DNA of 64,000 nucleotides from the NCBI GenBank assembly GCA_910578185.1, contig CAJTPN010000005.1, positions 1-64,000 of the forward strand, given 5' to 3'. A model generated the notes under the pieces. It made no database searches and had not been told where the DNA came from. It saw nothing but the letters and a program-made list of their open reading frames with translations. The stretch is from an uncultured Acetatifactor sp. Lineage in GTDB: Bacteria; Bacillota; Clostridia; Lachnospirales; Lachnospiraceae. Positions 25,192 through 34,624 of the stretch are shown one piece after another. Position 1 is the stretch's first letter. Each line of letters opens with the position of its first letter. A program made the translations under genes and the position numbers.

Positions 25192-26073
25192 TCATGCACC
25201 TGAAGATGCTTTTTCATCACAGGTCTCCAGGAATTTCTGCAGCTCCTCATATTGTTCCTGAGCGTCCTCATAGCCCTCCCGGTATAGCTGTTTCAATTTT
25301 TCCACATCCTTTTCCACCCGTCCCACACTGCTTGCCTTCTTGGGACGAATCACAAAGGCCTGTCCGTTTTTCCGCAGGTTTTCAATATACGCCACCTGCC
25401 TGTTATACTCTATATGGCGCTGTGCCATCAGCTCATATACTTTCGGATATCTCCAGTACTTCGCTTTGATCAGCCCAAGCCGAGTGGCTGGCTTGCGCAC
25501 ATATCCGGTTTCTTTTGTCATTACCACCACGTTTTTTCGATTGCCGTCCACAACGGATTTCTGCAGGGGCACGGAATCGCTGATACCTCCGTCCAGGTAC
25601 AGGCCGCCATCAATCTCCACATTCCTTGACACCAGCGGCAGGGAAGCGGAAGCCCGAATCTTGACAATATCCCTTTTCATGTCCGAGATGCGGAAATACT
25701 CCGGCCGCCCGGTGACGATATTGGTTACCACGCTGTACGCCCTTCCCTTATACTTGTTAAATGTGTCATAGTCATAGGGATAAAGATATTCGGGAATCAA
25801 ATGATAACACATTTGCACATTAAACAGATCCCCCGACAGCAAAAGACTCTCCAGACTCAAGTATCTTTTACTGTCCAGATAGTCAACGCAGACATCCAAA
25901 GCACGCCGCCGCTGCTTCGACAGGAAGCTGCACATATGGCACGCGCCTGCGGACACTCCGTATACACTGGAAAATTCAATCCCCTCATCCAGGAAAAAAT
26001 CAAGCACACCGGCAGTGTAAACTCCTTTCATTCCACCGCCCTCCAGGACAAGCCCTGCCTGATACATACGCAT
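25192..26073 (-). CDS. Patatin-like phospholipase
   Basis: This serine lipid acyl hydrolase has the patatin fold. The oxyanion motif GGGMKGVYTAG (residues 12-22), the nucleophile elbow GVSAG with Ser41, and the catalytic DGG at 161-163 are all present. The length is 293 residues and there is no signal peptide, so it is cytoplasmic or membrane-associated. It is close to the YjjU subfamily. The third-codon ATG (26067) is an alternative start with better spacing from AAAGG. Physiological substrate is unknown. Confidence 0.9.
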   Translation of the reverse strand: MRMYQAGLVLEGGGMKGVYTAGVLDFFLDEGIEFSSVYGVSAGACHMCSFLSKQRRRALDVCVDYLDSKRYLSLESLLLSGDLFNVQMCYHLIPEYLYPYDYDTFNKYKGRAYSVVTNIVTGRPEYFRISDMKRDIVKIRASASLPLVSRNVEIDGGLYLDGGISDSVPLQKSVVDGNRKNVVVMTKETGYVRKPATRLGLIKAKYWRYPKVYELMAQRHIEYNRQVAYIENLRKNGQAFVIRPKKASSVGRVEKDVEKLKQLYREGYEDAQEQYEELQKFLETCDEKASSGA

Positions 26074-26142
26074 TCCACCTTTCCGGCAAACCGTACCGCC
26101 ATTCCTCTTTTCTACCTAACGGTTCACCCTTTGACCCAGTTG

Positions 26143-27339
26143 TTACTTCTTATCGCCGTAAGTCTCCCTCACAAACTTCTTGAGAGGTTCTAAAGATCGT
26201 TCCACCTTATCCGTCTCCATACAATATGCCATCCGGAAATATCCCGGTGCGCCAAAGGTATCTCCGGGCACCAGCACCAGATCATATTTCAGGGCTTTCC
26301 TGCAAAATTCCACAGAGTCCTCCTCCAGCGCCTTGGGGAAAATATAAAAGGTCCCTCCGGGTTTCACACAGGTAAAGCCAAGCTCCTTAAGCGTCTTGTA
26401 CAAAAGCTCCATATTCTTCTCATAAACACTTAAATCTGCAGTCTTATTCAAGACACGCGCCACCGCCAACTGAATGACGGAAGGCGGACAGTTGTGACCG
26501 ATTCCTCTGGAGATCTGACCACACATATTGACCATATCCTCCGCATCCGCACATCGCGGATTCACCGCAACATAGCCAATGCGCTCCCCTGGAACGGACA
26601 GGGACTTGGAAAAGGAATAACACATGATGGTGTCGTCATAAAAAGAGGACACACAGGGCGCCTCCACACCGGAAAACACGATCTCCCGATACGGCTCGTC
26701 AGAGATCAGATAAACAGTATGCCCATATTCTGCGGACTTTTTCTTTAAAATATCCGAAAGAATTCTCAGTGTCTGTGCGGAATACACCACTCCGGAAGGG
26801 TTATTGGGTGTGTTGATCAAGACAGCCATTACCTTTTGCGTCAGCATTTCCTCAAATTTTTCAAAATTGATTTGAAAATGTTCCGTGTCCGGAGGAACCA
26901 CCTTAAGCACAGCCCCTGTCAAATCCACGTAGGGGCGATATTCGGGAAAAAAGGGCGCAAACGTAAGTATCTCATCTCCCGGCTCCGCCACCAGCCGAAA
27001 GGCATGAGCCAAGGCCCCTGCGGCTCCTACCGCCATAAAAATATGCTCCCTGCCATAGGGCAGCCCATAGCGCTCCTTAAGAGACGCCGCCACCGCCTCT
27101 CTCACACTTGTGATGCCCAGGCTTGGACTATAACCATGCAGTTCGTTACTTTCAGCCTGTGTCAGCAGCCGGATCATTTCATTGGTAAATTCCGGCGGCA
27201 CCGGAACGGACGGGTTTCCCAGACTGTAGTCAAACACATTCTCATAGCCTATCTCCTGCCCTCTCGCCGTAGCAAACTCCGATAGCTGCCGGATTACAGA
27301 CTTTCCGGACAGCATGTCCTTATATTTTTTAACAAGCAT
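26143..27339 (-). CDS. Pyridoxal-phosphate aminotransferase, class I/II
   Basis: This is a fold-type I aminotransferase of about 398 residues. GYSPSLGITSVREAV, NTPNNPSGVVYS (substrate and PLP contact), SDEPYREIVF and the PLP lysine in SFSKSLSVPGERIGY appear in family order. The amino-acid specificity cannot be read from sequence; aspartate- or alanine-type are both possible. The start at 27339 is chosen because the conserved N-terminus begins there; the longer frame overlaps glpK. It lies directly downstream of glpK. Confidence 0.9.
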   Translation of the reverse strand: MLVKKYKDMLSGKSVIRQLSEFATARGQEIGYENVFDYSLGNPSVPVPPEFTNEMIRLLTQAESNELHGYSPSLGITSVREAVAASLKERYGLPYGREHIFMAVGAAGALAHAFRLVAEPGDEILTFAPFFPEYRPYVDLTGAVLKVVPPDTEHFQINFEKFEEMLTQKVMAVLINTPNNPSGVVYSAQTLRILSDILKKKSAEYGHTVYLISDEPYREIVFSGVEAPCVSSFYDDTIMCYSFSKSLSVPGERIGYVAVNPRCADAEDMVNMCGQISRGIGHNCPPSVIQLAVARVLNKTADLSVYEKNMELLYKTLKELGFTCVKPGGTFYIFPKALEEDSVEFCRKALKYDLVLVPGDTFGAPGYFRMAYCMETDKVERSLEPLKKFVRETYGDKK

Positions 27340-27361
27340 ATCAATTAATCCTTTCCCAGTT

Positions 27362-28873
27362 TCAGGACGAAACGCCGTCCTCATCTTTCGCCCAGGCAAG
27401 CGCACATCTCACCGCCCGTTTCCATCCCTTTAACAATGCCTCCCGTCTCCCGGCTTCCATGGCGGACTCAAAGCACTTTCCCATCTGCCAGTTGACTTTG
27501 ATTTCTTCCTGATCCTTCCAGTACCCCACCGCCAGACCAGCCAGGTAAGCCGCACCCAAGGCGGTGGTTTCAATGCACCGGGGCCTTTGTACCTGTGTAT
27601 CCACGATATCCGCCTGAAACTGCATCAGAAAATCATTTGCGCTGGCGCCGCCGTCCACCTTCAGACTCTTTAAATGAATACCGCTGTCACGTTCCATTGC
27701 CTGCAGCACATCCGCTGTCTGATAGGCAATGGCTTCCAACGTAGCCCGAATGAAATGCTCTTTGGCACAGCCCCTTGTCAATCCTACCACCGTGCCTCTG
27801 GCATACTGATTCCAGTAGGGCGCACCCATTCCCGCAAAAGCAGGCACTATATACATTCCTGCAGTATCTTCCACCTTCTCACAATACTTTTGTGACTGGG
27901 CTGCGTTTGACAAAAGCCCCATACTGTCCCGCAGCCACTGTATTCCGGCCCCCGCCACAAACACGCTGCCCTCCAGGGCATATGCGGGCGTTTTAGAAGT
28001 CCCTGCGGCAACAGTGGTCAAAAGCCCCGAATCGGAGCATATGGCTTCCTTCCCTGTGTTCATCAGCAGAAAGCATCCTGTTCCGTAAGTATTTTTTACC
28101 TCTCCCTGCTCAAAACAGCACTGGCCAAACAACGCCGCCTGTTGATCTCCCGCCGCCCCCGCAATAGGAATTCTGCCTCCCAGCACGGAAGCGGAGGTAT
28201 ACCCAAACAGATAACCGGAAGGGTACACCTTTGGCAGAATAGCCTCCGGGATGTCAAATCTCGCAAGGATCTCCCTATCCCAGCAAAGCCTGTGTATGTC
28301 AAACAGCATGGTGCGGGAAGCGTTGGTATAGTCGGTGGCATGTACCTCTCCCTTTGTCAGATTCCACATCAGCCAAGTATCCACCGTGCCAAACATTAAT
28401 TCTCCCGCATTTGCCCTCTCCCTGGCTCCCGGTACATGCTCCAAAATCCATGCAATTTTTGTCGCGCTGAAATAAGCGTCCGGTATCAAACCGGTCTTCT
28501 GCCTGATAATCTGGTGGAAACCGTCCTTTTTTAATTCCTCTATCATATCCGAAGTGCGTCGGCACTGCCAAACGACGGCATTGTACACAGGCTCACCCGT
28601 ATTCCTGTCCCACAAAATTGTAGTTTCCCGCTGATTGGTGATGCCGATGGCTGCCACCTGATCCGCCCCCGCTCCGATCATCGCCATACTCTCAGCTGCC
28701 ACCGCCAACTGAGACGACCAGATTTCCTTTGGGTTGTGCTCCACCCAGCCCGGCCGGGGATAATATTGTGTAAATTCCTTCTGGGCCATGGAACAGATAT
28801 TTCCCGATTTGTCGAAAAGGATACAGCGAGAACTTGTGGTCCCCTGATCCAATGCCATAATAAGTTTTCGCAT
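27362..28873 (-). CDS. glpK: Glycerol kinase
   Basis: This FGGY-family kinase phosphorylates glycerol to sn-glycerol 3-phosphate. MALDQGTTSSRCILFD near the start, GWVEHNPKEIW, ITNQRETTILWDR and TYGTGCFLLMNTG are glycerol-kinase signatures. The start at 28873 has AGGAG seven bases upstream, giving 503 residues. The histidine region that PTS HPr phosphorylates in some Firmicute glycerol kinases appears replaced (FDIHRLCWDREIL is present, but the match is partial). It follows the deacetylase gene by about 26 bases. Confidence 0.94.
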   Translation of the reverse strand: MRKLIMALDQGTTSSRCILFDKSGNICSMAQKEFTQYYPRPGWVEHNPKEIWSSQLAVAAESMAMIGAGADQVAAIGITNQRETTILWDRNTGEPVYNAVVWQCRRTSDMIEELKKDGFHQIIRQKTGLIPDAYFSATKIAWILEHVPGARERANAGELMFGTVDTWLMWNLTKGEVHATDYTNASRTMLFDIHRLCWDREILARFDIPEAILPKVYPSGYLFGYTSASVLGGRIPIAGAAGDQQAALFGQCCFEQGEVKNTYGTGCFLLMNTGKEAICSDSGLLTTVAAGTSKTPAYALEGSVFVAGAGIQWLRDSMGLLSNAAQSQKYCEKVEDTAGMYIVPAFAGMGAPYWNQYARGTVVGLTRGCAKEHFIRATLEAIAYQTADVLQAMERDSGIHLKSLKVDGGASANDFLMQFQADIVDTQVQRPRCIETTALGAAYLAGLAVGYWKDQEEIKVNWQMGKCFESAMEAGRREALLKGWKRAVRCALAWAKDEDGVSS

Positions 28874-28899
28874 ATGATAACTCCTGTCCATCCGTCCTT

Positions 28900-29715
28900 T
28901 TACAGTTTTAAGTCCACGGTTACACCGCCCTTGACCTCAACATACTTTCCGTCATCCACATTCAGCCAGACACTGGCCGCGCTGGGATTGTAAACCATCT
29001 CATTGTCACCGGAAAATTTCAGATTCTTAGCTGCATCCATATAATCAATAATCTCAATGTTGGTCGCATACCAGATATCCTCCCGGCCACCCATATACTT
29101 GCAGAATTCCTCAATGACTTCCCAATTATTCGCGTTGTCGAACTCGTAGCTGTGTCCCCATACATACATCAGCTTCAGATATTGTTTCTTCTTGAAATTG
29201 GCGAAGAACTCCGCCTTCTTCATCAGCTCCGGATCGTTGTGATGACAGGTAGGATGCCATTCCAGCGGATCCAAGGGAAGCTCATAATCCGCTCTCCCCC
29301 CTACCACGCGGCCATACGCAATCCCCAGCTGACGGAATAGCTGCTTAATCTCCTCACTGTAAGAGCCGTTGGGGTATGCATGTCCCCGAACCAGCTTACC
29401 TGTTAGCGCCTCAAGCCCCTTCCTGTCCTCCAGGATTTCCTGTGCCACTTCCACCAGCGGACAGCGCGCAATGGTGGGATGGGTCAGGCAGTGGGTTGCA
29501 ACTTCATGATTTTTGTACAGTTCCCGAATCTTCTCTTTGCCGATTCTGGGCGGATTTTGTTCCAGCTCCATCAGGCCGTAGTTCAGATTAAAGGTTCCTT
29601 TAATCCCATACTTATCAAATATCCCTATCAGCCTTTCATCCTGAATCTTTCCGTCGTCATAGCTCATTGTAAGTGCCTTTGCTTTTCCTTCGGGAAAACA
29701 TGTGTAAATTTTCAT
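28900..29715 (-). CDS. Polysaccharide deacetylase family protein (NodB-like)
   Basis: This 271-residue cytoplasmic-looking protein has a NodB-like fold. The metal-binding triad is visible as SYDDG (residues 18-22) and THCLTHP, which carries the H-x3-H pair. RGHAYPNGSYSEE and WGHSYEF follow. The start at 29715 is preceded by AGGAGG; a 62-codon upstream extension, which would begin inside an inverted repeat, is not protein-like. No signal peptide is seen, so action on an intracellular sugar is possible. Substrate unknown. Confidence 0.85.
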   Translation of the reverse strand: MKIYTCFPEGKAKALTMSYDDGKIQDERLIGIFDKYGIKGTFNLNYGLMELEQNPPRIGKEKIRELYKNHEVATHCLTHPTIARCPLVEVAQEILEDRKGLEALTGKLVRGHAYPNGSYSEEIKQLFRQLGIAYGRVVGGRADYELPLDPLEWHPTCHHNDPELMKKAEFFANFKKKQYLKLMYVWGHSYEFDNANNWEVIEEFCKYMGGREDIWYATNIEIIDYMDAAKNLKFSGDNEMVYNPSAASVWLNVDDGKYVEVKGGVTVDLKL

Positions 29716-29866
29716 TTCGCCCTCCTGTTCCAGTTCCGTTTCTTCTCCTTCCGCCTCCATGCAGGGAAAAAGCTTACGATTCCCTGTGTCCAAATTGTTT
29801 TCCGGTGGCTTCCGGCGTGGAAACTGCCTGCTCTCTTCCGGCCGATATGCCGGCCAGCCATAAAAT

Positions 29867-29946
29867 AATAGTATGATACCAGGACCCAAAGTCATATCCA
29901 CTCACGCAGGGTGATCATGATCTTTTGCTCCTGGTATCATACTATT
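29867..29946. repeat. 80-bp element bounded by a perfect 17-bp inverted repeat
   Basis: Arms 29867-29883 and 29930-29946 are perfect inverted copies, AATAGTATGATACCAGG and its complement, around 46 bases that contain the palindrome GATCATGATC. It lies between the GGDEF gene and the deacetylase gene and could end GGDEF transcription; the size and ends also resemble a miniature inverted-repeat element. Confidence 0.7.
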
Positions 29947-29982
29947 ACTTTTGGAAACGATTGGCAAGTCTTTTCGTCAACA

Positions 29983-31752
29983 TCACTCTTCCCTGATCAA
30001 CACGGAGTTAATTATCTTGCACATACTTTCAAACAACTGTACGGCAAGCTTTGGAAAATGCTTCAGTTTGACGCATTCCTCCGCCAAAACCAGTCCTTTC
30101 AGTTCTCCGTCCCGGCCCCGCAGTACATGTTGTATCACGCTGCGCACACCATGCCCGCCAAAGACCGCATAGACTTCCGGCAAAGTAAACTCCAGCATAT
30201 TGGTATTGGTAATGGTCAGCATATCTCCCTGAAACAAATCCAGATATTGCTTGTTCCACAAAAGCATTTCCTCTTCGCTGGTTCCCGCCTGCCCGGAATG
30301 GCTTACGGCAAGCATTGACTCCCCTTCTCCCCACAGCACGATAAGCCTGTCGACAGTCAGCGTGCCAACCGCAAATTCCAATAACGGCTGCAGGCTGCCG
30401 CTGCCCTTTAATACCACATCCGCCAACAGCTCATTGAAACGGGTGAGATCCTTTTCGGAATAATAGCTGTCCCTGATTTCAGCCATATCATAATCGTCTT
30501 CCGCCATATGGAACTGGCCATGCTTTTCTTCCGAATATATAATGAAACGATTCCCACCCTTTTGCTTCGCTATATAGAGGGCCTTATCTGCAATCCTGAC
30601 CAGCTCCTTATACTGATTTGAGTCAATCCCGCTCCTGGAAGCGCCTATGGAACAGGATACCCGGTTGACGCCAAGCTTATCCTGGAACAGAGATGCCACA
30701 TTGGTCTTAATTGTCCGCAGATAATTGCGCAGCCCCACTTCATCCACAAAGTCCCTTACCACCACCATAAATTCGTCGCCGCCCACACGACCGGCCGCGC
30801 CGTTTTCTCCCACGGTTTTCTTGATCACCTCCGCCACGGCAATGATGACCTTATCTCCAAAAAGATGACCGTAAGTATCGTTAACCATTTTAAAATTATC
30901 CACATCGATCATGACAATGGCGACCTGTCCCCCGGCTTTCACTGCTGTCTCCGCATAATCCGTCACCGCCGCCTTATTCAGGATCTTTGTCATGTCGTCT
31001 ACCTTGCTGCCTTCCACAAAGTCATCCACATCATTGCCTGTCTGCTCGTTCACCACCGTCCAGGAACCTATCACCACCTTTTTCCCCCCATAGACCCTGG
31101 AGAGAAATTTCACCTTATAGGCATCCTTATTTCCGCCCCTTGTGAGAATACTGCCGCGGAACAGAAAGCTCTGCCCCTGGTCCACACGACGCAGGGACTG
31201 ACAAAAAGCGCAAAAAATATCCCTGTCGCTTTCCATCACCATCTCCCTGTCCAGAACCTCCTCCATCCATTTGTCAAAGGGCAGGTTGTACAGTTCTATC
31301 AGCTGTTCATAATCAGCCCAGAACAATCTGAAATTTCCAGCGTCGGGCCAATATATAAAATAAGCTTTGCCGCTGATGGTCAGATAATCCTGCAAAATAT
31401 TGCATTTGTCCCTCATCCGGGTCAGTGTCCTCTCACAGTCGGACAGATTCTGGAATTCGATACGGTAATGTTTGGAGTCACAGCAATCCTGTACGCTGAC
31501 CAGAAACCGGTCATACTCCCCATCGTCATTGACCACATGGACGCATTCGTCAACACTGCCTCCAGGCGGATTCGTACATCTGTCAATCGCCGCCTCCAGC
31601 CGCTTCACATCCTCCTCCCGCATCATCTTGTGCAGCGAACAATATACAAATTTCCCCATAAAATCATACATCTGCCTGTTGCCGTCGATCAGCATAAGAA
31701 ATTTGTCAAATCTTCCCGCCGGGAAAACTGCATCAATCGTTGACTTGCTCAA
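29983..31752 (-). CDS. GGDEF-domain protein, probable diguanylate cyclase
   Basis: This 589-residue soluble protein has a PAS-like sensor region (about residues 110-235). A complete GGDEF domain follows (about 250-410), with DVDNFKMVNDTYGH and the intact catalytic motif GRVGGDEF (motif 324-328). A C-terminal ~170-residue GAF-like domain ends the protein. No RxxD inhibitory site is seen at the usual place upstream of GGDEF, so product feedback may be lacking. It should make cyclic di-GMP from GTP. The gene is alone, and no EAL or PilZ gene lies in the window. Confidence 0.88.
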   Translation of the reverse strand: MSKSTIDAVFPAGRFDKFLMLIDGNRQMYDFMGKFVYCSLHKMMREEDVKRLEAAIDRCTNPPGGSVDECVHVVNDDGEYDRFLVSVQDCCDSKHYRIEFQNLSDCERTLTRMRDKCNILQDYLTISGKAYFIYWPDAGNFRLFWADYEQLIELYNLPFDKWMEEVLDREMVMESDRDIFCAFCQSLRRVDQGQSFLFRGSILTRGGNKDAYKVKFLSRVYGGKKVVIGSWTVVNEQTGNDVDDFVEGSKVDDMTKILNKAAVTDYAETAVKAGGQVAIVMIDVDNFKMVNDTYGHLFGDKVIIAVAEVIKKTVGENGAAGRVGGDEFMVVVRDFVDEVGLRNYLRTIKTNVASLFQDKLGVNRVSCSIGASRSGIDSNQYKELVRIADKALYIAKQKGGNRFIIYSEEKHGQFHMAEDDYDMAEIRDSYYSEKDLTRFNELLADVVLKGSGSLQPLLEFAVGTLTVDRLIVLWGEGESMLAVSHSGQAGTSEEEMLLWNKQYLDLFQGDMLTITNTNMLEFTLPEVYAVFGGHGVRSVIQHVLRGRDGELKGLVLAEECVKLKHFPKLAVQLFESMCKIINSVLIREE

Positions 31753-32177
31753 AATATGTATACCTCCTCGCCTTGCGGCGGCATATTGCCGTCCGTCAAA
31801 TTAAATCGTCCCGTGTCCAAATCTCATATCAGTTTGCCGCTATCCATTGGATGCAATCTTTTCCGGCGGCGCAGGAATATCGTCTGACTTTTAATATCTT
31901 TATATTTTATCAAATAGGGCGTCAAAAGTAAAGTGTCTGAATTGGCTCATTGTTCGCGGGAATATATTTTCGGCGATAGCACTGGCATTTTTCTTTTCAC
32001 AGAGGTATAATAAATTATAAAACCCTCTGCCATCCCGCTGCTCCTGCAGGTATGTGCGCATGTCGATTCCCACGAATGTCTGGTAAGATGTCCCTTGACA
32101 TTCCTTAACCGGACGATACCTGCTGAGAGGTTTCAAATGTCTGATTTGAGACTATTATAATAAGAAAGGATTTTACC
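31753..32177. other. Divergent intergenic region between the GGDEF and PARG genes
   Basis: These 425 bases serve two outward-facing genes. A TATAAT at 32156-32161 lies close to the PARG gene on the plus strand, but with no good -35. A 78-codon minus-strand frame (31900-32136) starts with TTG and has no ribosome site, so I do not call it a gene. Confidence 0.45.
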
Positions 32178-33062
32178 ATGGATCGAAAAGCAGTTGCCAG
32201 AGAAACAATGAGAATTATGGAAAACGGATATTACGAAATCGGCAAGTCTAACATACAGATTAAAAACCAACAGGAACGCTCCGTACAAGACAGTTTTCTG
32301 CTGACGCCCGCACAAGGCGAGGCATTGCTTGAAAAATACCCCGAAATCTCCAACATGGAGCATCCAAACAGGCCTGTTTCACATGTCGTCCATGTCTGGA
32401 ACTGTTCTACAGTGGACGCCATTATAAAACTTTTTAACGAAAACACTCATGACATTGCAGGCCTTGCCCCTGACGAAGCCACCTTGAAAAATACCAAAAT
32501 TGCAGTTCTCAATTTCGCCAGCGCCAAAAATCCCGGAGGCGGTTTCCTAAACGGAGCCATGGCCCAGGAAGAAAGCCTGGCAGCTTCAAGCTGTCTCTAC
32601 CAGACTTTGACTGCCCACGAAGCGTATTACCAAAACAACAGGGCCTGTAAATCCATGATGTATACAAATCACGCCATTTTTTCTCCAGAAGTGGTCTTTT
32701 TCCGAAACGGGAAATTTAATTTACTGGAAAAACCGGTCACTGCCTCCGTACTCACCCTGCCTGCCGTGAATATGGGGCAGGTCAGACTGAAAGGAGAAGA
32801 TGTGTCTCTGGCAGAGCAGACTATGCGGACAAGGATGAAACTGGCCCTTGCCATATTCGCCCAGCAGGGCTGTCGATACCTGGTTCTGGGCGCTTACGGA
32901 TGCGGCGTATTCCGAAATGACCCCATAAAAGTTGCCTCCTGGTGGAAAGAGCTTCTGGATACATGCTTCCCCCAATATTTTGAGTCCATTGTTTTCGCGG
33001 TCTTAGATCGGTCGGCCAATCTATCTTGCATCCAGCCCTTCCTGGATATCTTTGAATGCTGA
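32178..33062 (+). CDS. Microbial-type poly(ADP-ribose) glycohydrolase (TIGR02452 family)
   Basis: This 294-residue protein is a macro-domain-fold enzyme of the bacterial PARG type, which cleaves ADP-ribose polymers. The diagnostic signature GGG-x7-QEE is complete: glycines 120-122 and QEE 130-132 within NPGGGFLNGAMAQEES. LGAYGCGVFRNDP later in the protein is a second macro-domain loop. No poly(ADP-ribose) polymerase gene is visible in the window, so its natural substrate in this bacterium is open (NAD-derived modification by toxins or phage defence are both possible). A GAAAGGA site precedes the ATG. It converges on the aldo/keto reductase gene, 37 bases away. Confidence 0.9.
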   Translation: MDRKAVARETMRIMENGYYEIGKSNIQIKNQQERSVQDSFLLTPAQGEALLEKYPEISNMEHPNRPVSHVVHVWNCSTVDAIIKLFNENTHDIAGLAPDEATLKNTKIAVLNFASAKNPGGGFLNGAMAQEESLAASSCLYQTLTAHEAYYQNNRACKSMMYTNHAIFSPEVVFFRNGKFNLLEKPVTASVLTLPAVNMGQVRLKGEDVSLAEQTMRTRMKLALAIFAQQGCRYLVLGAYGCGVFRNDPIKVASWWKELLDTCFPQYFESIVFAVLDRSANLSCIQPFLDIFEC

Positions 33063-33099
33063 TATACCCGGGCATGTCTGAAAACTGCCCCGACTTGGC

Positions 33100-34266
33100 T
33101 CATCGCTGGCAGGAGGACACACCTTGGCCAAACTTTTCTCTGGTTTTGACCATGCGCTCTGCAATCCTCACGCCGAAGGGGCAGCGGCTTTCACAGCCCC
33201 TGCATCCGATACATGCGTCTGCATTTGCGGTAAGCTGTTTGTAGTGCGCTGTTAAAGTATCCGGAACCTGCTCCTGCATGGTCGCCAGATCATACAGCTT
33301 ATTCACCATAGCGATGTCGATTCCCGCCGGGCAGGGAGCGCAATGACCGCAGTAAGTACATTGGCCATAATAGCCATGCCGCGGCGCCTTTGCCAGTATG
33401 CTGGCGTAATCTTTTTCTTCCATGGTTGCGGTTTCATAGGCAACGGCTTCCTCCACATGCTCCACCGTATCAAAGCCTACCATGATACTTGCAACAGAGG
33501 GTCTTGTCAGCGCGTAATGAATACACTGTACAGGTGTCAGCGCCACGCCAAAAGGCGAACGATTGGCAGAGAAGAGCCTTCCGCCTGCGTACCCCTTCAT
33601 AACCGTAATTCCCACCTGATTTCGTTCGCAAATCCTGTACAGTTCCGCCCGTTTGGGATCAATCCCTCCCAGATTCTCCTCGTACCTCTCTGCAAAATAA
33701 TCATCCAGATGCTCGGTGGCGGGCAGCATGTCAAAGGCAGGATTTACACTGAACAAAAACATTTCAATTTCACCGCTCTCAGCCGCCAGCTTCCCCACCG
33801 CCGGGTTATGTGTGCTGAGACCAATGTGATGAATACGTCCTTCCTCCTTCAGCTGCTTTACATAGCGGTAAAATTCTCCCTCCATAATTCGATGAAATTC
33901 CGCCGGTTCGTCTACAAAATGGATCATCCCCAAATCTATGTAATCCGTTCCCAGTCGATTGAGCAGATCTTCAAAAGCGATTTTCACCGGTTCCAGTTCT
34001 CTTGTACGCACATACTGACCGTTCTGCCAGGTAGAACCGATATGCCCTTGAATATACCACTTTTCCCGTCGGCCCGCCAGCGCCTTTCCAATATTGGTTC
34101 GCACATTTGGTTCCGACATCCAGCAGTCCAAAATGTTTATGCCCCTTTCCTCACAGCGGGCAACCACCTGTTCCACCTCTTCCCGTGAATGGCGCTCCAG
34201 CCATTCTCCGCCCAGGCCAATCTCACTGACACAAAGTCCTGTTTTCCCTAATTTTCGATATTGCAT
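33100..34266 (-). CDS. Aldo/keto reductase with C-terminal 4Fe-4S ferredoxin domain
   Basis: This 388-residue protein comprises an NAD(P)H-type TIM-barrel aldo/keto reductase domain (residues 1-~270) with YRKLGKTGLCVSEIGLGG and DYIDLGMIHFVDEP. It is fused to a C-terminal iron-sulfur segment with two cysteine clusters, CTYCGHCAPC and CIGCRGCESRCPFG. Such fusions are frequent in anaerobic Clostridia and probably pass electrons between ferredoxin and a carbonyl substrate. Substrate unknown. AGGAG precedes the start. Confidence 0.9.
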   Translation of the reverse strand: MQYRKLGKTGLCVSEIGLGGEWLERHSREEVEQVVARCEERGINILDCWMSEPNVRTNIGKALAGRREKWYIQGHIGSTWQNGQYVRTRELEPVKIAFEDLLNRLGTDYIDLGMIHFVDEPAEFHRIMEGEFYRYVKQLKEEGRIHHIGLSTHNPAVGKLAAESGEIEMFLFSVNPAFDMLPATEHLDDYFAERYEENLGGIDPKRAELYRICERNQVGITVMKGYAGGRLFSANRSPFGVALTPVQCIHYALTRPSVASIMVGFDTVEHVEEAVAYETATMEEKDYASILAKAPRHGYYGQCTYCGHCAPCPAGIDIAMVNKLYDLATMQEQVPDTLTAHYKQLTANADACIGCRGCESRCPFGVRIAERMVKTREKFGQGVSSCQR

Positions 34267-34624
34267 AAGCAGTCTCCTATTTTAAAATCTGGATATGAAA
34301 TAATCTAATTACCGTATCTGAATTATATTATCATTTTCCCCAGAGTAATTCAAGCAGTTTTACACCATATTGTTTCTCTTGTATACCGTATTCTCCGGAT
34401 AATTCATTAGACTTTGCCCCTTGGTTATGTTATAATTAAAATCATGTAACAGCTAGACCGCCCGCGAAATAACAACTGCGTTCCTATGGCGCTTATGGCC
34501 GTCCTGCAATCACTGCGTTCCTTTTGAACGTCAAAACATATTTTCCTTTGTTTTTTGACGATATATTAAAAAATATAATGTATGTGCTTACAAACCGGAA
34601 GATCAACACAGTGAGTGAAAAATC
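34267..34624. other. Intergenic region upstream of the pncB locus
   Basis: These 358 bases hold the promoter listed at 34408-34436 and an untranslated stretch in which ACTGCGTTCC occurs twice (near 34475 and 34515). No coding frame or known riboswitch core was recognised. Confidence 0.45.
34408..34436 (+). promoter_or_regulatory. Promoter upstream of the truncated coiled-coil ORF and pncB
   Basis: Plus-strand -35 TAGACT (34408-34413) and consensus -10 TATAAT (34431-34436), with a TGT extended element, are 17 bases apart. This is the only strong promoter before pncB, so the transcript would include the remnant ORF. Confidence 0.6.

Noticed and set aside
29716..29901. Upstream 62-codon extension of the deacetylase
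   Set aside because: It begins inside the 17-bp inverted repeat, is not signal-like, and a perfect AGGAGG marks the later ATG.
31900..32136. A 78-codon minus-strand frame between the GGDEF and PARG genes
   Set aside because: TTG start without a ribosome site, in a divergent promoter region; no family resemblance.
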